A DNA stretch of 64,000 bases, taken from NCBI GenBank assembly GCA_018222605.1, contig JAAEZZ010000002.1:186001-250000 (forward strand). Reading direction: 5' to 3'. The translations under genes were made by a program, and so were the position numbers. This stretch comes from Alphaproteobacteria bacterium. Lineage in GTDB: Bacteria; Pseudomonadota; Alphaproteobacteria; Caulobacterales; Hyphomonadaceae. Below the pieces are notes generated by a model. That model saw nothing but the letters and a program-made list of their open reading frames with translations, was not told the DNA's origin and ran no database searches. Shown here piece by piece: positions 28,258 to 35,779 of this stretch; position 1 is the stretch's first letter, and each line of letters opens with the position of its first letter.

Positions 28258-28674
28258 ATGGATCGCCTTTTCGCCCCTCCCTGCAAGCTGCTGCCGGAAC
28301 TGGAGCAATATCGCTTCTGGATCTGGATGCAGCTCGTCATGATCCGGCTCTATGTCCGGACCGTGAAAGGTGAGCAGGCGAATTTCCTCTATGGCATCGC
28401 CCCGAACGGACGCGTCGTGCTGGTCCGCATCTCCGACACGCAAGCCGAGCGCGACGCAGCGCTGGCAAAGCAGAAACGGCAGGATCAATTCAAGTGGGAG
28501 CCGTCGAAGGCCTACCGCGATGCCCTCTGCGAAATTGAAACGCTCACGCCTCTTGTCCGCTCACCCCGGCGAAAGCCGGGGTCCAGTGCGGCAGGCTCTG
28601 CACGCACGCCCCTGGATACCGGCGTGCGCCGGCATGAGCGGATGTGGGAAAGTGTCCCCCCACCCGACACCTGA
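28258..28674 (+). CDS. Hypothetical protein with repeat-derived C-terminus
   Basis: A 138-residue frame of unknown function. Residues 1-100 read as a normal protein with an amphipathic start (LPELEQYRFWIWMQLVMIRLY). Residues 101-130 (SPRRKPGSSA, LDTGVRRHERM) are encoded by an 85-bp dispersed-repeat element at 28557-28641, a tail seen in unrelated alphaproteobacterial proteins. The original stop codon was probably displaced by insertion of the element. An in-frame start at 28168 is possible; 28258 is chosen as the more conservative choice. Confidence 0.5.
   Translation: MDRLFAPPCKLLPELEQYRFWIWMQLVMIRLYVRTVKGEQANFLYGIAPNGRVVLVRISDTQAERDAALAKQKRQDQFKWEPSKAYRDALCEIETLTPLVRSPRRKPGSSAAGSARTPLDTGVRRHERMWESVPPPDT
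28557..28641. repeat. REP-like dispersed palindromic element
   Basis: An 85-bp element with matching ends CCGCTCA and TGAGCGG. It contains two GC-rich hairpins, ACCCCGGCGAAAGCCGGGGT and ACCGGCGTGCGCCGG, around a central CTGGA/TCCAG pairing. The pattern is that of repetitive extragenic palindromes common in alphaproteobacteria. It is the only copy I see in this window, and it lies inside a reading frame. Confidence 0.7.
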
Positions 28675-28748
28675 CCCGTCTCTCTACGGATAAAAACTCA
28701 CCCCACCCACAAAGCGCCTTCACGGGCGTCGCATGTGCAGCTGGAATC

Positions 28749-29150
28749 CTAGCCTGTCTTGCGCTTCACGAATTTCAGCCCGGACCAGTCATCCGTCACG
28801 GCACAGACTTTCACATCCACCCAGCCCATGGGCAGGATCACATCCCGCAAATCCTGCTCGGTCAGGTCGGCATAAAGGCGGGAGGATTTCTTTGGCCAGG
28901 AGACCCACAACATGCCGCCCGGGTTCACCTGCGCCATGGCCGCTGAAACAGCGCCCTCGAATTCCGCGCGATTATGGCAAAACAGGTGGACCAGATCTGC
29001 CGGGCCATTCTGCGTATACTGCACGCCCTCGGCCCCATCGACGAGGCTGGTATAGGTCATCGGCGGATTGACCGGCAGACAGCGCATGCCGGGCTTCAGG
29101 CCCAGCTTCTGCCAGAGCGGCTTTCCGGAATATCCGGGCGTCTGCGCCAT
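28749..29150 (-). CDS. DUF3052 family protein
   Basis: A 133-residue protein of DUF3052. Typical parts are the N-terminal GYSGKPLWQKLGLKPGMR, the GGMLWVSWPKKSS core and the C-terminal LPMGWVDVKVCAVTDDWSGLKFV. It resembles a shortened methyltransferase-like fold but lacks a SAM motif; function unknown. It starts 2 bases after the DUF2959 stop codon, so the two are in one operon. Confidence 0.85.
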   Translation of the reverse strand: MAQTPGYSGKPLWQKLGLKPGMRCLPVNPPMTYTSLVDGAEGVQYTQNGPADLVHLFCHNRAEFEGAVSAAMAQVNPGGMLWVSWPKKSSRLYADLTEQDLRDVILPMGWVDVKVCAVTDDWSGLKFVKRKTG

Positions 29151-29152
29151 GC

Positions 29153-29815
29153 CTACACTCCGCCTGCGGTCATCTCCTGAATGAAGGCGTCTGCCTCGGC
29201 AATCGAGCGCTCCATCTCCGCAATCAGCTCCGCCACATCGGTCTCGATGTCGCGCGTCTCATTGCTCAGCGCCGCAATCGCCCGCGCATTCAGATTATGC
29301 TTCAGGAACAATACGCGGTCATGGAACACGGCCAGAACCGGGTCCATGGATTCCGCGGCCCGGTCCATCTTCTGCACAAGAACGCCATAGCGCTCCCGCG
29401 TATCTTCCAGCTGCTGGGCCGAGACGCGGCGCAGCTCGGGATCGGAATACTCTTCCAGCTCCTTGCGCCATTCCACGAACAGGTCACGGGAGACGCCCTT
29501 CATGCTCTTGATACGGTCGCGCACCTTCTGGGCCTTGTCCTCGGCCTGATCATAGGTTTTCGACAGGCGGTCATAGGAGGCTTCCAGCTCTCCCCCATCC
29601 AGCGCGACGACGGAGCGGAAGGCTTCCAGCGCGTCATTGAATTCCACCTTTGCCTCTTCCTGCGCGGCGGCGGCCTCATTCACGCGCGAGACCAGCAGGT
29701 CGCGCTTTTGATAGCCGAACTGCTCCATCGCGCCATAATAGGCCGTGGAACATCCCGCGACACTTGATGTGGCAAGAAACGCTGCAAGCATTGCAGCACG
29801 CAAGCGAATGGTCAT
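29153..29815 (-). CDS. DUF2959 lipoprotein with coiled coil
   Basis: A 220-residue lipoprotein. The signal peptide ends in SSVAGC, then comes the family start STAYYGAMEQFGYQKRDLL. The rest is almost entirely helical, with long coiled-coil-prone stretches (AAQEEAKVEFNDALEAF; LYDRLSKTYDQAEDKAQK-like region; RVLFLKHNLNARAIAAL). DUF2959 has no assigned role. The start at 29815 is taken for the signal peptide and AAGGGG upstream; a longer frame from 29923 is rejected. Confidence 0.85.
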   Translation of the reverse strand: MTIRLRAAMLAAFLATSSVAGCSTAYYGAMEQFGYQKRDLLVSRVNEAAAAQEEAKVEFNDALEAFRSVVALDGGELEASYDRLSKTYDQAEDKAQKVRDRIKSMKGVSRDLFVEWRKELEEYSDPELRRVSAQQLEDTRERYGVLVQKMDRAAESMDPVLAVFHDRVLFLKHNLNARAIAALSNETRDIETDVAELIAEMERSIAEADAFIQEMTAGGV

Positions 29816-29961
29816 GACGTCACCCCTTCCCGTGAAGACTGCTAGCCCTTCTCTGCCGTGCGCCGCCGTCACAGTCCAGCAATCAGACGCAAAAACCTTG
29901 TCGCACCCTGGAAACCGCGCCATCCGCGCTCGGCCAGCCCCCCACAGGCCGCCGCATTGCG

Positions 29962-30984
29962 CTAGGCTTTCAGCACTTTCAGCAGAGCGTCGACCTCTTC
30001 GACCCGCGTGCTCCAGCTGCAGACCAGCCGCTGGCTGCCGCCCATCCAGGGATAGAACACGGCCCCGGCAGCATGCAGGCGCGCCACCTGATCCTCAGAC
30101 AAAAGCGCGAACACTTCATTGCCCTCCGGCGCAAAGGCCAGCTTCACGCCCTTACGCTGCAGGCCTTCGGCCAGGCGCCGGGCGGCCTCATTGGCCTGCG
30201 CCGCCAGCTCCAGCCACAGATTGCCCTCCAGCATCGCCTCGGCTTGCGCCGCCATGAACCGCATCTTGGGCGGCATATGGCCAGCGCGTTTCGCCCGCAC
30301 TTCCAGTTCCCGCTTCTTCTCACGCGCCTTGCCGAACAGAAGGATGATCTCGCAACCGATCGCGCCAGTCTTGGTCAGGCCGAAGGTCAGCACATCGACG
30401 CCCGCTTTCCAGGTCATCTCCGTCGGGGTCGCGCTTGTGGCGACCAGCGCATTGCCAAGCCGCGCGCCATCCATATGCACGATCAGGCCTTTGGCATGGG
30501 CGCGTGCCGCATAGTCCGTTACCTGAGCAACACTATAGGCCGTGCCATTCTCGGTAAGGTTCGTCAGCGACAGCACATGCGCAGGCGTCTCGTGCACGAA
30601 ATCATGATTGATCCCCGCCAGCGCCTCGTCCAGTTGCTCGCTGCCGATCTTGCCATCCGGCCCGCGCAACAGCTGCAGCTTGCCACCGCCGGAGAAGAAT
30701 TCCGGCGCGCCGCGTTCATCCACCGCAATGTGTGCGCCCGCATGGCACAGCACAGCGCCGGTCGGCGGGCAAAAGCATGACAGCGCCAGCGCGTTTGATG
30801 CCGTGCCGGAGGCCGTCAGCCAGTAATCGAAATCCGCCGTGCCGAACACATCGCCCAGACGCTGGCGCAGGCGGCGCGTAACCGTGTCATTGCCATAGCT
30901 TGCCTCCAGCCCTGTATTGGCTGCGACCATTGCCTCCAGCACCGAAGGATGCGCCGGGGCGGACGTATCGGAAGAGAAATTCAT
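29962..30984 (-). CDS. ltaE: Low-specificity L-threonine aldolase family PLP enzyme
   Basis: A 340-residue beta-eliminating lyase (PF01212). It would cleave threonine or related beta-hydroxy amino acids to glycine and an aldehyde. N-terminal FSSDTSAPAHP, the His-containing LCHAGAHIAVDERGAP, the HMDGARLGNA aspartate motif and the PLP lysine in LTFGLTKTGA are present. Its start overlaps the upstream SDR stop by one base (TAATG). It is the last gene of an operon with the antiporter and SDR. Exact substrate uncertain. Confidence 0.87.
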   Translation of the reverse strand: MNFSSDTSAPAHPSVLEAMVAANTGLEASYGNDTVTRRLRQRLGDVFGTADFDYWLTASGTASNALALSCFCPPTGAVLCHAGAHIAVDERGAPEFFSGGGKLQLLRGPDGKIGSEQLDEALAGINHDFVHETPAHVLSLTNLTENGTAYSVAQVTDYAARAHAKGLIVHMDGARLGNALVATSATPTEMTWKAGVDVLTFGLTKTGAIGCEIILLFGKAREKKRELEVRAKRAGHMPPKMRFMAAQAEAMLEGNLWLELAAQANEAARRLAEGLQRKGVKLAFAPEGNEVFALLSEDQVARLHAAGAVFYPWMGGSQRLVCSWSTRVEEVDALLKVLKA

Positions 30985-31736
30985 TAGACCTGCGTATCCG
31001 GAGTTTGCCACATCAGATGCTGCCCGCCATCGCTGGCAATCATCTGTCCCGTCACGCTGCGCGCAGAGATCAGATACCGCATGGCGCTCACAATCTCTTC
31101 GGGGCTGGACCCCTCCCCCATCAGGGTCGCGCGCCTCTCGGCGGCGAACTCTTCCTCACTCTGATGTTTTGAGCGCAGCGTCGGCCCCGGTCCGATGGCA
31201 TTGACGCGCACCTGCGGCGCCAGCGCCTGGGCCAGTGTCTGCGTCGCCTGCCAGAGGGCGGCCTTGGACAGCGTATAGGTGAAGAATTGCGGGGTCAGCT
31301 TCCAGACACGCTGGTCCAGCATGTTGATGACCAGGCCGCTTTCGCCTTTCGGCAGGGCATCGGCCAGGCTTTGCGCCAGATGCACCGGCGCGCGCAGATT
31401 GGCGTTCATGTGCGCGTCCCATCCCTCGCGGGTATGGGTCAGCGCCGTGTCATCCTCGAACAGGGACGCAGAATTGACCAGCAGAGTCACCGGCCGGCCC
31501 AGCTTTTCGGCCGCCCTCAGGATCAGGTCTCCGGTCTCGGCCTCATCGGTCAGATCCGCCTGCAGGGTGATCGCCTCACCGCCCGCTTCGCGGATCGCGG
31601 CAGCGGTCTCTTCGGCCCCGTCAGCAGAGCTGTTGTAATGCACGATCACATGCCAGCCATCGGCGCCCAGCGCTTCGGCCATGGCGCGGCCCAGCCGCTT
31701 CCCGGCCCCGGTGACAAGCGCCGCGCCCGGTTTCAT
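30984..31736 (-). CDS. SDR oxidoreductase, FolM/pteridine-reductase-like
   Basis: A 250-residue short-chain dehydrogenase. The Rossmann motif is VTGAGKRLGRAM (the RLG form is characteristic of FolM and pteridine reductases), followed by VHYNSSADGAEET, the NSAS motif, and the catalytic YTLSK. The C-terminus TGQMIASDGGQHL is normal. It probably reduces pterins with NADPH, an inference from the motif class. Its ATG overlaps the antiporter stop by 4 bases, and its own stop overlaps the aldolase start. An in-frame upstream start at 31898 is rejected. Confidence 0.82.
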   Translation of the reverse strand: MKPGAALVTGAGKRLGRAMAEALGADGWHVIVHYNSSADGAEETAAAIREAGGEAITLQADLTDEAETGDLILRAAEKLGRPVTLLVNSASLFEDDTALTHTREGWDAHMNANLRAPVHLAQSLADALPKGESGLVINMLDQRVWKLTPQFFTYTLSKAALWQATQTLAQALAPQVRVNAIGPGPTLRSKHQSEEEFAAERRATLMGEGSSPEEIVSAMRYLISARSVTGQMIASDGGQHLMWQTPDTQV

Positions 31737-32722
31737 GCCGCAGAGGGCTGGACCAGGCCCAGCAAATTGAACCCGCTGATCAGACCGTAAATGTAGACTG
31801 CATAGATCAGCAGCATCAGAACTCCCATCAGGCGGCCAAGGCGCGCATGGGTCATGATGAAGACACCGATCAGCAGTGCGGCAAAAGCCATGACCCAATG
31901 GTCATACTGCGTGAAAGTGGGCGCAATCTCAATCGGCCCGAAGAAGGAGATAATGCCGCCCGCCCCCAGAATATTGAAAATGTTGGAGCCGAGCACATTG
32001 CCGATAGCCACTTCGCCATGCCGACGCAGGGCCGCAGCAATGGCTGCGCCAATCTCCGGCAAGGAGGTGCCGATGGCCAGCAAAGTCAGCCCGATCCATT
32101 CCTGGGGCACATCGTAGAAGGTCGCGATGCCGACACCGCCAGCGATGATGAGATGGGCGCCCAGCACCAGGCCGCCAATGCCCAGCGGCACATAGGCCAG
32201 CGCGCGAGCGACGCTGATATGCGGGGTCTCTTCCAGTTCCACGCCGGGGTCTTCCCCGCTCGCCACCGCGCGGCGGGCCTGGATCAGCGTCACACCGCAA
32301 TAGCCAAGCAGGATAATCAGGAACAATATGCCCGTCAGCGGCGTCAGCTCGGAAAACCCGGTCATGCCCATCCAAACGGCTGTCGCCACCAGCATGGCGA
32401 TCAGGGCCCGGCCCTGCCCCCGTCCGCCTGCGGCAAACGGCATGATCAGCGCAGGCACGCCCAGCACGAGGAAGATGTTCGCAATGTTGGAGCCGACAAT
32501 ATTGCCAATCGCGAGGCCTGCGCGGTCTTCCAGCGCAGCGTTCAGCGACACGATCATCTCCGGCGCGGAGGTGCCGAAGCCGACAATGAATATGCCGGCG
32601 ATCAGGGGGGAAACACCAAGACGCCTGGCAATGGCCACCGCGCCGTTTACAAGGAAATCCCCTGCAAACGCCATGATGGCTAGCCCCCCGATCAGGGCGG
32701 CGATCAGGGTAAGATCAGGCAT
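31733..32722 (-). CDS. Calcium/sodium antiporter, CaCA family
   Basis: A 329-residue inner-membrane exchanger with two sodium/calcium exchanger repeats and about ten helices. The alpha-repeats are GFGTSAPEMIVSLNAAL with GNIVGSNIANIFLVLG, and AIGTSLPEIGAAIAAAL with GNVLGSNIFNILG; the acidic Glu in each is the cation-binding residue. Resembles E. coli YrbG. A 28-codon membrane micro-protein gene ends 16 bases upstream, and the SDR gene overlaps downstream. Confidence 0.93.
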   Translation of the reverse strand: MPDLTLIAALIGGLAIMAFAGDFLVNGAVAIARRLGVSPLIAGIFIVGFGTSAPEMIVSLNAALEDRAGLAIGNIVGSNIANIFLVLGVPALIMPFAAGGRGQGRALIAMLVATAVWMGMTGFSELTPLTGILFLIILLGYCGVTLIQARRAVASGEDPGVELEETPHISVARALAYVPLGIGGLVLGAHLIIAGGVGIATFYDVPQEWIGLTLLAIGTSLPEIGAAIAAALRRHGEVAIGNVLGSNIFNILGAGGIISFFGPIEIAPTFTQYDHWVMAFAALLIGVFIMTHARLGRLMGVLMLLIYAVYIYGLISGFNLLGLVQPSAA

Positions 32723-32737
32723 TTACCAGGAAAACTC

Positions 32738-32824
32738 CTAGTCCAGGCGCTTGTATTCAATGAAATTCAGGATGCCGAACACGATCACAATCGCGGCAAT
32801 GGCAATCAGGGAAGGATGGATCAT
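32738..32824 (-). CDS. 28-residue single-helix membrane micro-protein
   Basis: A short frame starting at ATG 32824 and stopping with TAG at 32738, only 16 bases before the antiporter gene. The product is one hydrophobic helix (residues 5-20, IAIAAIVIVFGILNF) ending in a charged tail EYKRLD, the usual make-up of small membrane proteins that bind a larger transporter. The ribosome site is weak. It is first in the operon with the antiporter. Function not known; assignment rests on position and composition. Confidence 0.5.
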   Translation of the reverse strand: MIHPSLIAIAAIVIVFGILNFIEYKRLD

Positions 32825-32983
32825 GGTGCCGTCTCGCTGCTGTTCTCTCTAGCATTTCCATGCTTTGGCCCTCCCATAGCGCGCGTTGCGCAGCTTGGCG
32901 AGCCTTAAACGACAGGAAAATTTTACATCCTGCCGGGAAATATACCCACTCCGCACAATAATTTACCCTATGAGGGGAGTCCC

Positions 32984-33457
32984 ATGCCGTCCTTGAGAAC
33001 CCGCCTCTTCCATGTCTATGCCCGCCTGATGCGCCCGATGACGCTGGGCGTGCGCGCGCTTGTAGAGAATGAAAAGGGCGACATTCTTCTGGTGCGTCAC
33101 ACCTATATTGGCGGCTGGCACATGCCGGGCGGCGGGGTTGAGCGGGCCGAACCCTGCGAAGAGGCCCTGCGCCGGGAAATCCTGGAAGAAGGCGGCATCA
33201 TCCTGACCGGGGCCCCGCGCCTGATCGGCGCCTATTCCAATCATGTCTCCTTCCCCAATGATCATGTGCTGCTCTACCATGTCACGCCGGATATCTGGCA
33301 GACAGGCAAGGCCACCGCCCATGCCGAAATTGCCGAAGCGCGCTGGTGTTCGCCCGCTGACCTGCCGGACGGCACGACACCCGGCACAAGGCTGCGTCTG
33401 GAAGAAGTCTATCACGGCGCGGCCCCCTCCCCCTATTGGGGCGGGCAGAAGCCCTGA
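32984..33457 (+). CDS. Nudix hydrolase
   Basis: A 157-residue Nudix enzyme. The Nudix box G-x5-E-x7-REILEEGG is seen in GGGVERAEPCEEALRREILEEGG, written here as GGVERAEPC followed by REILEEGG at about residues 48-71. It would hydrolyse a nucleoside diphosphate linked to another group; the substrate cannot be read. TATGAGGGGAG precedes the ATG. The gene is followed by a long 3' region ending in a terminator at 33782. Confidence 0.85.
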   Translation: MPSLRTRLFHVYARLMRPMTLGVRALVENEKGDILLVRHTYIGGWHMPGGGVERAEPCEEALRREILEEGGIILTGAPRLIGAYSNHVSFPNDHVLLYHVTPDIWQTGKATAHAEIAEARWCSPADLPDGTTPGTRLRLEEVYHGAAPSPYWGGQKP

Positions 33458-33459
33458 GA

Positions 33460-33561
33460 TCAGGCCCCGGCCATTGCCAGGAAGGCCGGCAGGCACAGGA
33501 ACAGCAACCCTGCCAGCAGCACGGTCACAAGTTTCGTCGTGGGGCTCGTTCGTGATCTCAT
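33460..33561 (-). CDS. 33-residue hydrophobic small protein
   Basis: A frame of 34 codons with a GGGAG ribosome site 3 bases before the ATG. The product has a basic N-terminus (MRSRTSPTTK) and one hydrophobic helix (LVTVLLAGLLFLCLPAFLAMAG), like a small membrane protein or a signal peptide without a mature part. It is convergent with the Nudix gene, 2 bases apart. No known family; moderate to low confidence that it is expressed. Confidence 0.35.
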   Translation of the reverse strand: MRSRTSPTTKLVTVLLAGLLFLCLPAFLAMAGA

Positions 33562-33781
33562 GACTCCCTTGTCGCCCGCGATTGAGTCCGAACGCGGGCC
33601 GACTTCCGGAGAAATCATGGAAATGCAGCCTCAATGCCGCCGCAAAATTTCGCGGGAACCTTTGCACGCGCCGGGCATTTCGAATCGCGGTGGTGGGACA
33701 GTTCTTCTCTCCTGGCCCAATCATCAGACGCCTGTTCCGCGGGCCTGTTACCCCTTATCGGGCTCCCGGAAGTGACAGCCT

Positions 33782-33826
33782 GGAGCGCTGGTTGCCTCAC
33801 CCCTTGGGCCTCCAGCGTTCCTTTTT
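33782..33826 (+). terminator. Rho-independent terminator, upstream transcript uncertain
   Basis: GGAGCGCTGG pairs with CCAGCGTTCC (one G-T pair) and is followed by TTTTTAT. It points in the plus direction, 325 bases after the Nudix stop codon and against pgsA. The interval 33562-33781 has no plus-strand gene that I can support, so it is either a long 3' UTR or encodes a small RNA. Confidence 0.7.
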
Positions 33827-33847
33827 ATCTGGGGGGCTGAAAGTCCC

Positions 33848-34501
33848 TCAGCCCTGCGGGCGCAGCGCAGCCTTCATATATTGCCAGGCCGTCTGCCAGG
33901 ACAGGATCGCCGCCACCCAGAGCAGGCCCACAAGGGCAAACACGATGGCCAGAACAGCCAGCGACAATTCTTCACCCTGAAGGCGCTGCGGGTCTGGCGC
34001 AAAGATGGCCAGCGGCAGCATCATGCCGATGATGGCCGCCATTTCGAACCCGGTTTTCCACTTCGCCATATTGGACGGCACGATTACGGCCTTGCCCTTG
34101 GGCGTCGCCCGGAACCAGGTGATGAACACGTCCCGCGCAATGATCATCGCGGCCGGAATATAGATCAGCCAGCTGCGGAACTGGATCGACAGACAGATCA
34201 GCGCCGCCGCAATCAACAGCTTGTCGGCAATCGGGTCCAGCCAGACACCGAACCGGCTGTGCGCGTTCAGCTGCCGCGCCAGCCAGCCATCCAGAAAGTC
34301 CGTCAACGCACCGGACAGAAAGGCCAGAAAGGCAAACTGGTACCAGAGCTGTTGCAGCGTCGCGCGCACGGCGGAGTCATCCGCGCTGAGGCCCGCCTCG
34401 GCCGGGTCGAGGCTCAGCGCCTGCCAGAAGCCGAGCAGCAACAAGCCGGCAAAAACGCAGCGCGCTATCGTCAGCGCATTGGGAAGCCATTTGAGATTCA
34501 T
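33848..34501 (-). CDS. pgsA: CDP-diacylglycerol-glycerol-3-phosphate phosphatidyltransferase
   Basis: A 217-residue CDP-alcohol phosphotransferase that makes phosphatidylglycerol phosphate, the committed step to phosphatidylglycerol and cardiolipin. The catalytic signature D-x2-DG-x2-AR-x8-G-x3-D-x3-D is present as DFLDGWLAR, followed by GVWLDPIADK. About five to six membrane helices. The start at 34501 follows GGGGAG by 3 bases; a longer frame from 34537 is rejected. An insert of about 25 residues after the first helix (LSLDPAEAGLSADDSAV) lengthens the first loop. Confidence 0.93.
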   Translation of the reverse strand: MNLKWLPNALTIARCVFAGLLLLGFWQALSLDPAEAGLSADDSAVRATLQQLWYQFAFLAFLSGALTDFLDGWLARQLNAHSRFGVWLDPIADKLLIAAALICLSIQFRSWLIYIPAAMIIARDVFITWFRATPKGKAVIVPSNMAKWKTGFEMAAIIGMMLPLAIFAPDPQRLQGEELSLAVLAIVFALVGLLWVAAILSWQTAWQYMKAALRPQG

Positions 34502-34738
34502 GACTCCCCCTCTGCCAGCGCCCGCACCAACGCGCAATGACCTACATTTACAGCAGGCACTCTGGCCGACGGCACGTCTGATCGTAAAGCTTGTTGTTGC
34601 TTTTTGTTAATGTTGCAGTTCGTATGCATGTTCATGGGCCGGGTGTCTGACCGGTTCTCATCGCGTTTGAATGGGTCACGGGTCTTCCCAATAAACAGGG
34701 GCCGCGACCGGAAATTTGAAAATGGGGGAGGCATCCAA

Positions 34739-35698
34739 ATGAAATCAGCCATCCGTCTGACCATTGCCGCCGCAACACTCGCATTTGCAACACAAGCAGG
34801 CGCTCACGCGCAAGCCAAACATCTGGACGATAATGAAAGCCAGTTTATCAAGTTCGTGCTGCAAAGAGATTTTGAAAAAGCGAATTTCTACATTGGCCAG
34901 GGCCTTGTTGACCCCGAAAACCTGTCAACCGGGAAGCCCTTGCCCTATTACCTCTACGGGCCAGGTACGATCACCTACACACGCTGCAATATACCTTCCT
35001 ATTCCCAGTCCAGTGATGGCGATTGCAATCCCGACGTTTACGTTACCGAGTATCTTCTGAGTGGCAATTTCGACTTGAATGCCGAAACCGAGAATGGCCG
35101 CCGTCCCATCTCCTATGTATGCTGGGGCACCGATATCGGATTTATGACCACTCAAAAGCTGGTTGTGGAGGAAGGTGTCGATGTCAACTTCTATGATGAT
35201 TATGGATTTACCCCACTGCATCACTGCGCCTGGCGCGGAGCTCATCGCCACAGAGAACAGACCCTCGAGAAATATCTCAACATCATGGCCACCCTGATTG
35301 CCTATGGCACAGATGTGGATGCCCCCCTCAAAATTGAGAGAACTCTTGCACCTCATAAAGAAAAACCGGTCAATCCAGGCGCGACCCCACTTATGCTGGC
35401 CCTATCGGCATGGGGAGGAGACCGGGAAGAAATGGTAGGAATCAAACTTTTGATTGCCCTCGGCGCAGATACGAAAGCCAAGGATGACACCGGCGCAAGC
35501 CTGATGAACTATGTCTCCTATCCTTCAAGCAGCCGCCATTACGAGCCGACTCTGAAGCTGCTGACCATGCTCCACAATAATGGCGCAGATATCATGGAGC
35601 CGCGCGGCAAGGACAAGAAGACTTTCTTCGAAACCGCCATGGCCAAGGGCGATGTGGATTTCGCCATGCAGATCATGGCCCTGACACAAGGCGAGTAA
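34739..35698 (+). CDS. Exported ankyrin-repeat protein
   Basis: A 319-residue protein with a cleavable signal peptide (cleavage probable after AGAHA, about residue 24). About four ankyrin-like repeats follow; the clearest are GVDVNFYDDYGFTPLHHCA (about residues 145-165), PGATPLMLALSAWG and LGADTKAKDDTGASLMNYV. The protein would be periplasmic, a setting in which ankyrin proteins are usually anchors or inhibitors. A good GGAGG precedes the ATG. Monocistronic, sharing a terminator with hslO. Confidence 0.85.
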   Translation: MKSAIRLTIAAATLAFATQAGAHAQAKHLDDNESQFIKFVLQRDFEKANFYIGQGLVDPENLSTGKPLPYYLYGPGTITYTRCNIPSYSQSSDGDCNPDVYVTEYLLSGNFDLNAETENGRRPISYVCWGTDIGFMTTQKLVVEEGVDVNFYDDYGFTPLHHCAWRGAHRHREQTLEKYLNIMATLIAYGTDVDAPLKIERTLAPHKEKPVNPGATPLMLALSAWGGDREEMVGIKLLIALGADTKAKDDTGASLMNYVSYPSSSRHYEPTLKLLTMLHNNGADIMEPRGKDKKTFFETAMAKGDVDFAMQIMALTQGE

Positions 35699-35732
35699 GC
35701 AAAGCCGGCAAGCGCCTGACGCCAGCCACAAA

Positions 35733-35770
35733 GAAAAGCCCCTCACCTTTTCAAGGGTGAGGGGCTTTTC
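35733..35770. terminator. Bidirectional terminator between ankyrin gene and hslO
   Basis: GAAAAGCCCCTCACC and GGTGAGGGGCTTTTC form a perfect 15-bp stem with A/T-rich flanks on both sides, so it can end both convergent transcripts. Confidence 0.9.
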
Positions 35771-35779
35771 ATATCAGTC

